Shown here in pieces: positions 57,733 through 64,000 of a stretch of 64,000 nucleotides of DNA. Under the pieces are notes generated by a model, which made no database searches, was not told the origin of the DNA, and saw nothing but the letters and a program-made list of their open reading frames with translations. A program made the position numbers and the translations under genes. This stretch comes from Bedellia somnulentella (taxonomy: Eukaryota; Arthropoda; Insecta; Lepidoptera; Bedelliidae), in assembly GCA_963576735.1 (NCBI GenBank), contig OY755190.1, positions 4,829,695 to 4,893,694 of the forward strand, written 5' to 3'. Position 1 is the first letter of the stretch; the number at the start of each line of letters is the position of its first letter.

Positions 57733-60349
57733 TCAGTCAGATTCGTCGTTATTTAGGGGGTTTTGGTCCATTTCGTTATCTTCAACCTCCGAAATTTCAA
57801 TTTCGGGTTCTGAGTTGAATGAATCTAAGTCAATCACAGCATTATTTGACAATTCGTTATTGATTAATGAGTTATTTGATAAAACATCTGAAAACTCGTC
57901 TTCTTCTGAAACTGATTCTGCTGACGACACTGTATCAGCACTATCGACAGATTTATTTGCTATCGTCGGCCCATTCATTAATTTCCAATTGTGGGATACA
58001 AAACAAATTTTTCCCGCTCGGTTTGTTGTTAATCTGTTTCTCTTTTTTGTATGCACATTCGAGAAAGTAGAAAATGATCTTTCTACTGATGCTGAAGTAG
58101 CCGGAACTGATAAAATCTTTAAAGCTGCTTGTGCCAAAGATGATTTCGGGAACAGTGACTGCCACCATAACATGGGTTCAACTGTTTTAGCCATCTTCCA
58201 CACAAATTCTTTTTCCCATATGCTTCGACGACATTTATAATTGGACAGTTCTTCCACAATCGTACTAGAATATGACTCATCTATATTCATAATTACTTCC
58301 ATTCCTGCGATGTTTTCCTCATCTTTTAAAAACACACCTTGATTATTGGGATCTAAGATTGCTGCCGCAAAATGTATCGGTTTAAGGGCATTCGCTTTTC
58401 TATTTTTGAATTTCGTCGTCAAGCTTTCTTTGTCGTCACCCAAAAAGGCCTCTGAATCTGAGTTATGAAGTAGTGCTTCAATTTCGCTTACTGCCTTGTG
58501 TACTTTATGAATAACACAATAATCACCTTCTAGTTTGGTAATCCAATCAACAATAGGTTTTATTATTTTTTCAAGTTTTTCTAATTCGTACCATACGGTT
58601 TCATCCAAAAGTTTTACTTTATATTTTGATAGACGTTGTATATCTTCATGGATTACTTAAATTTGCAATATAACTTTTGATTTCAAGAAGCTTTTAAGAC
58701 ATTGCATATAACTTCCCCACCTAGTCTTGACGGGTAACTGAAGAGAAATATTTATGCATTTGTCTTCTGCAATCTTTCGATATTCCGCATTTACAATATG
58801 TGATTGGGTAATACACTTTATTATATCTACAATGTGTGCAAATAAGTTTCTTATCTTTGGTATCTTTAACATATCTCCAATCAATAAATGTAAAGAGTGT
58901 GCCAAACATCCGATCCACATTGTCTTTTCATATTTTGCTTTTAATAATCTGCCACATTTCACCATGTTGGATGCATTATCTGATATGATTGCCAGAAACT
59001 TTGCTGTTCCAAATTCTTCCAAAATTTTAGAAATCTCGTCAGTTAGGTATTCAGTTGTATGTTTAATATTTTTAGTCTCGATAAATTTATAAAAATATGG
59101 CTTTGGTGCATATAAGATAACGTTCAAAATTGATTCATTTCTCAGATTCGACCACCCGTCAATTGCCAAATGTAACACACTTGCTTGTTTCAGTTTGTCC
59201 GTTACATTATCTTACATTTCAGTGTATTCCTTGTCCAACAAATACGTAGCCAAAACTTTACGTGATGGAGGACTGTAAGTAGGTTGTAGCATATATAGTG
59301 CCTCTTTCCAAAGTGGATGCTCCAACAGACACAGTGGAGAACCGCTTACGTAGATAGCTTTTGCGATGGCCCGATGTACATCCATCTAAAAGAGAAAAAA
59401 GATCAAACTAAAATTTCAACGACAAATACTAAAATGTCTAGGTATGTAGGTAATTCTTGTACTACATAAGGGTTAAAGGCTATAATTAGACAAATTTATC
59501 ATAAAGTAAGATACTATGCAGCTACGTTATATACATTATTCCGTTATGAGGAGTTATTTAAAAAATCAATCTGTCAAAGCCTAGTCTGCTAAATTTCAAA
59601 TGGTACCTTTCGACTTTTTTCATACAAATATTTGACAGTTGTTTTTTTTTTTAAATAACTCCTCATTGTAGTAATATGTTTAAATTGCAGATTATTTGCA
59701 ATAAGTTAATCAATACATTATTAAAATTAAAACTGTTTTTAGCCAGAGACAATTAAAATACAACCAAATTGTGTGCATTCAGTGTGGACTGCGTTGGATT
59801 GATTCCTTCATAATATAGAGTGCGCTGGTGATTATTTTAAAAGACGCTTCCGTTATTCAAAATGGCGGACAGCGTTGGACAGTGGCGGCAACCAGTTTGA
59901 CTTTAGAGTTAAGTTTGAGCTATTTTTATGCACTTAATTTGCGTATCTAATATTAAATAAAAAAGTAATGGAATATTCAATGTGCACAATTGCACATCAT
60001 TAAATGAAATGTTACAATATCAGTTTACTTAGTCAAGCGATGTTTGCAAATATTATAAAGAGAGACTTACCACATCAAATTCGTTTGAAATCCTACTCGA
60101 TAAAGCCACTAAAGATGTTGAGGTTCCCGGTCGTGGTTCCGATGGCTGCGCCTCGGTTTTATCATAATTTTTTTTAAATAAGTCTTTGACGTCACTGGGG
60201 CACAAAGCACATTTATTTAAATGTGTCACAAATTTCGTTGCATTTTTGAAATATTAAACAGTTTTACAAAATGAACACGTGAAAGTGGTTTTATCATTGA
60301 CAGTAGTTTTTGATATAAAATAGTCGTACACTTTACTTTTCGGTTTCAT
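57733..60349 (-). pseudogene. hAT transposase with BED finger, three stops
   Basis: Two exons read in one frame: 60349-60071 (93 codons; donor GTG|gtaagt) and 59385-57733 (550 codons; acceptor ttttag). Exon 1 has a BED-type zinc finger (CSFC, then HLNKC). Exon 2 has the RNase H-like core with 'AIDGWSN' and 'ISDNASNMV' (first two catalytic Asp) and the dimerisation region 'VPATSASVERSFSTFS', where the Glu is expected to be the third catalytic residue, then an acidic C-terminal tail. In-frame stops occur at 60254-60256 (inside the finger), 59212-59214 and 58657-58659, so no full protein can be made. Reading-frame conservation apart from these stops suggests fairly recent death. Confidence 0.88.
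59546..59666. repeat. 121-bp MITE inside the hAT intron
   Basis: Inverted ends of about 33 bp (ATGAGGAGTTATTTAAAAAA and its complement, continuing into 'tgtcaaa') around a ~55-bp centre. It lies in the intron between the two transposase exons. Confidence 0.65.
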
Positions 60350-60841
60350 TTTTACACGTTGTTCGCCCACGGTATCTCAAGGGAAACTAACGGTTTTACG
60401 AGGCGCGCACGCAGGCAACCACCGCTTGTAAGAGCAACAGAGATAGAACGATAGGACAGAGTGCTCTTTTGTACACAAGAATCAACCAAAAAAACATAAA
60501 TTGTACCTGAGGCATATTTTATGATGTCAATTAGTCAGTAAAAAGCGAAATTTAAATTTGTTTCAACATATTAATATATATGCAAATATTATTTATATTT
60601 GTACGTACCTACAAACATTTTCTGTACTTTAAATTGTTTATTTTAATACTGTGTCTTGTTTTGATCAATATTGTTAAGCCTAGTACAAAAAATACTGCAA
60701 AACAAGATTGCAACCAACAACATTTGAATATTCCCAGTGTTTGGGAATGTTACTGGTAATATTGGAAACTTACTGGTAAGTTACTAAATGGGAAACTACT
60801 GGGAACGAGTATTTTCCCAACGGCACATCACTAGTGTCAAC

Positions 60842-61254
60842 ACACCCGCAACTGAGCCAAGGCCAGAAACCAGCTTCGTGTTACGACAACTTTTTATATT
60901 CTAGCAAATTCTGAACGACGAATTGCGATTTTATGTCATTGGTTGTAATCATAAATTAAAATTATGTACTAACTGCTAATCGGACGCGTTTCGATTGCAG
61001 CTGGAAAATTAATTGTTTTATGATATTTATAGAGAAATAAAAAAAAAACTAATTAAATTATCATTTTTATTCACATTTATTGATAGAAGAATCCATTCGT
61101 TTATTAAATTTAATTATTATTATTTTTCTTTTAGAATAAAAATTTTAACTATAGCCTACAAATCTTAAGTCTATAATTTTTTGATGAATAAATAAGATTT
61201 AGCGACGTTGTTATTATGTCTTAGGATTTTTCAACGTATTTTATTTTAAAATAA
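60842..61254. other. AT-rich non-coding stretch
   Basis: Nothing recognised. Confidence 0.4.
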
Positions 61255-61507
61255 CATACATACATACATACATATACTCACGGCTATAAATCCCTAAAAG
61301 GGGCAGCCAGAGCTGAGAAATTAGAAATTCCACAGCCACTTTTGGAAGTTGAGTGGGGAAAAGATGGTAGAATAAAGGTTGTTGGTGATGGGTCTCCAAC
61401 CGCATCGCCCAAAAATCCCTTAAAAAGCCCCAAGTCCGTTAGTCGCCTCTTACGTACACCCACCGGAAGAAATGGGGTAGTGCTATTCTAAGCCGACACT
61501 ACACAGC
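61255..61507 (-). repeat. S1 SINE-like copy, full length
   Basis: Complete antisense subfamily A copy with a long CATA tail, near consensus. Confidence 0.9.
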
Positions 61508-61726
61508 TAGCTTACTTTAAAATAACGTAAACAAATGAAATATTTTATAACAAAAAATATTAGAAATCTGCCAAAAAATAACATACGACTAAAATGCCAT
61601 GCCCTGACCAAAAAGTCGGATAACAATACCAGTACTAAGTCAAGACTTTCTAGTCCTAAGGGCAGCTGAGATATTCCGCTGATAAGCAGACAGACAGTCG
61701 GACATAATAATACTATAAATTCATAC

Positions 61727-61833
61727 AAACATACATTAAAATACGCACGCATATAAATCCTCAATGGGGTAACCAGATCTTCTGAATTTGAAATAACTCA
61801 GTCACTTCAGGAAGCAGAGTGAGAAAGAGATGG
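61727..61833 (-). repeat. S1-like copy, old and truncated
   Basis: 'acgcatataaatcctcaatg' through 'gagaaagagatggtg'; diverged 3' half only. Confidence 0.55.
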
Positions 61834-62165
61834 TGTCTTATTCATATCTCTTTTTTCAACTTCATAGTATTCTAACCAGGTTCTTTAAATATATTTTTTT
61901 CGACTAGATACTATACTGTGTAATCATAAATACCAGAATAGCTACTAAAGTGACTATAGTACAGTCAAACGGCGTGACGGCTATTGCCCCGCGTTATGCA
62001 AATTACGTGTTTACCTACATAATACCAATCTATCTATAATAATTGCATCAGATCGCGTAATATTGCTTTGCTTACACTTTACTGTCGCTGTCTGAGATAT
62101 TCTTATCACTTGCTATGAGTTATAAATTTAGATATGGGGTTATAGTTTGGTAATATTATAATATT
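61834..62165. other. Non-coding stretch
   Basis: Nothing recognised. Confidence 0.4.
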
Positions 62166-62631
62166 ACTAGCTGAACCGGCAAACGTTGTTTTGTCATATT
62201 AATTATTTGTAGGTAATTTCTAGTCGATTAAATAGAAATAAAAAGTCACTAGTGTACAACCCTTAACATTTAGGAGTACGACCTACCTTATTTTTATTAT
62301 ATTATATTGCAATTACTAAATAATTTAATGATATATTTTGAATGATTTATTTTATTTTTTTTATAATTTGTAAATAATTTTGTATTTTTCTTCTTATGTG
62401 TTGTAGAATAAGAATTTAGTTATTAAGTATTGTTGTTGTGCCGCAACGGGGTCTTGTTTGTTTGATGACACTATGATTTGTTAAGATCTTACCTGTAAAA
62501 CAAGAATGCAAATAAATGAATTGAATTGAATTACCGAATGTGTATGAAAAACTTCATTTAAATTGGGTCAGCCGTTTCGGAGGAGGTTGGAGACAATCAC
62601 TGTGACACGTGAATTTTATAGATTAGATTAC
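62166..62631 (+). repeat. Dispersed repeat with nested LINE 3' end
   Basis: Begins 'actagctgaaccggcaaac' and ends 'gtcagccgtttcggaggag' to 'ttttatagattagatta', the ends of a widespread arthropod repeat of uncertain class. Its middle (about 62285-62531) looks like an inserted LINE 3' UTR ending 'aaataaatgaattgaattg'. Boundaries are approximate. Confidence 0.5.
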
Positions 62632-64000
62632 GTAACTGATCAAAAAGAGGCAGTATTTATAGAACATGAATGATGAAAAGAGGCGAGAAAAAAATAAGAT
62701 TGCATAAAAATCGACCGCAAATTTAATAATTTTATAAAGTTTGAGTCTAATCAATTTGCGTTTGGTTATATAGCATGATGATTTCATTGTGGTATTTCAA
62801 GTGTCTTTTATATTTTTAAACCAATATACAGTCGTTCTAACTAATTAGGTGACCGCACATTACCGTGAAGTAACAAGTTTACTTAGACGTAACTTACAAT
62901 GACTCAGGAAAATATATTGCAATTATGTTTATTTCAAATGTCAACTCGTTGTCAACACAAACATTTAATAATGAGGCGATGATAATTATTATGAACAAGC
63001 TTTTAAGTTTGGTTGCAGACTTAAATATGTAAGTGATAGTTGATGGGATAAGTATTTGGTGATCTAACCATACCGTATTGTGCATGTATCGTAGATATTC
63101 AAAAACATATATTTTAACAAACCATCTAAGTATCGTTTTTTGCTCAGAGTTTTTTTTTTTAAATTATGTTAGCAAATGAGATAATGGAAAACTAATTAAA
63201 ACAAAAATTCGACTAAAAAACAACACTTATTTTTTTTATAAAGTGTGGTAAATAATATACAATAATGCAAAATTTTATAAATTCAAATACCAAGAAAAAC
63301 AAACAAAAACTTTTTATTTGTCTTCCTCTTTAAAAAACACCTTCCGAAGCAACAGTAGTTATATTAGTTTTAAATTTGAACGTTCATAAAATGAAAATTA
63401 TGATTTAAGATTGAAAAATTATAGTTACTTTTCCTAAAATAAACTTTTAATACAAAAATGCATACGATAAAATAAATAAGCAATAAACGCTGAATCATAC
63501 AACATAACAAATACAAGAGTTACAACATATTTTCTAAAAGGTGAATTAGATAAACTAGATGAAAGGTCGCACCTTAGTTTTACACAAAAAGTTCTAATTA
63601 CAGTCTAAAGACTTACATTACATGCTCACAAACATTGTCTAGTTTTCAAACTTAAGTCCACTCATCATGCGTCACGTAACATGTAAGCCAAACAATTGTT
63701 CTCATAGTTTAATTTCAAAAGCTTTCGTGTCATCTCCGCAGATCTCTTGTGCAACTGTCACATCACCAGGAAGGAACCAAATAAACTCTTCACCGACTTG
63801 ACGCAATATACTTAGTGACACTATTTCACTTAATTACTTTATTACTGCGGCTTAGTTAGCGCACTCTTTGTCTGTCATTAGGTTATTCAAAGATTGATAC
63901 GGAAGCTGCCTCCGGGGTTCAACGGTTAAAGAGTTGAGCTCACGACTCGTTTCAGGTTCACAATCGCCTATTGATTTTGTAAGATATTAAAGTTGCGTTA
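62632..64000. other. AT-rich non-coding stretch
   Basis: No gene or repeat recognised; a 63-codon minus-strand frame (62894-63085) has no family signature. Confidence 0.4.

Larger units (their letters stand above)
57258..60833 (-). mobile_element. hAT DNA transposon, 3576 bp
   Basis: Flanked by an exact 8-bp duplication GTGTCAAC (57250-57257 and 60834-60841), the hAT hallmark. Ends are TAGTAATGTGCCGTT and, inverted, TAGTGATGTGCCGTT (14 of 15 match). Subterminal regions carry many TTCCCAGT/TTCCCGGT-like motifs on both sides, candidate transposase-binding sites. It contains a two-exon transposase pseudogene on the minus strand and a small MITE in its intron. Confidence 0.9.

Noticed and set aside
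1..64000. CRISPR-like or phage-type repeat arrays
   Set aside because: All repeated units are dispersed transposons with eukaryotic features; there is no array of short direct repeats with unique spacers.

Overview
This window reads as arthropod, most likely lepidopteran, nuclear DNA. It is AT-rich, has one clear intron-containing protein gene, and is otherwise packed with transposons: RTE-type and Jockey-like LINEs, tRNA-derived SINEs, hAT and Tc1/mariner DNA elements and MITEs. The assignment to Lepidoptera rests on general familiarity with these repeat types, not on a database match.

The only well-supported host locus is at 37.7-41.2 kb on the + strand. Its last exons encode a 619-residue FAD-dependent GMC oxidoreductase (glucose-dehydrogenase-like). 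The exon that carries the GMC start codon also contains a complete, unrelated 177-codon reading frame with a strong start context and an N-myristoylation-type N terminus. It ends 72 nt before the GMC ATG. The 581 nt after the first start codon contain no ATG in any frame, the pattern expected if ribosomes must reach a second cistron on one mRNA. This is the most interesting biology in the window. A GC-richer block at 3.3-3.64 kb ending in a good splice donor, and another at 24.6-24.95 kb, are weak candidates for upstream promoters or leader exons.

Transposons fill the rest. (1) About 32 copies of a ~250-bp SINE-like family, here called S1, start GCTGTGTAGTG and end in CCGTGAGTATATG(TATG)n. 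Their last ~50 bp resemble the 3' end of an RTE-type LINE present here as one long copy (11.66-14.45 kb) and over a dozen 3' fragments, which suggests a LINE/SINE partnership. (2) A ~370-bp tRNA-derived SINE, T2, has 14 copies, several almost identical. (3) A second tRNA-headed SINE, T1, has a cloverleaf-like head. (4) A 3576-bp hAT element (57258-60833) has an 8-bp target duplication, and its two-exon transposase gene is broken by three stops. (5) A 1528-bp Tc1/mariner-type element (35097-36624) has perfect 34-bp inverted repeats and a transposase remnant, and an S1 copy sits inside it. (6) Several MITEs or foldbacks are present, including a 429-bp near-palindrome at 21.07-21.50 kb. (7) Two Jockey-like LINE remnants lie at 2.0-3.2 kb and 45.06-46.23 kb.

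Layout: 0-3.2 kb repeats and a LINE; 3.3-3.6 kb possible promoter or exon; 4-34 kb repeat-rich non-coding DNA with the long RTE copy; 35-36.6 kb mariner; 37.7-41.2 kb the gene; 41-57 kb dense SINE/LINE insertions; 57.3-60.8 kb hAT; 61-64 kb repeats and non-coding DNA. Much of 3.6-37.7 kb could be one long intron of the GMC locus or of a surrounding gene, but the sequence alone does not settle this. No rRNA gene, CRISPR array or convincing functional tRNA gene was seen.
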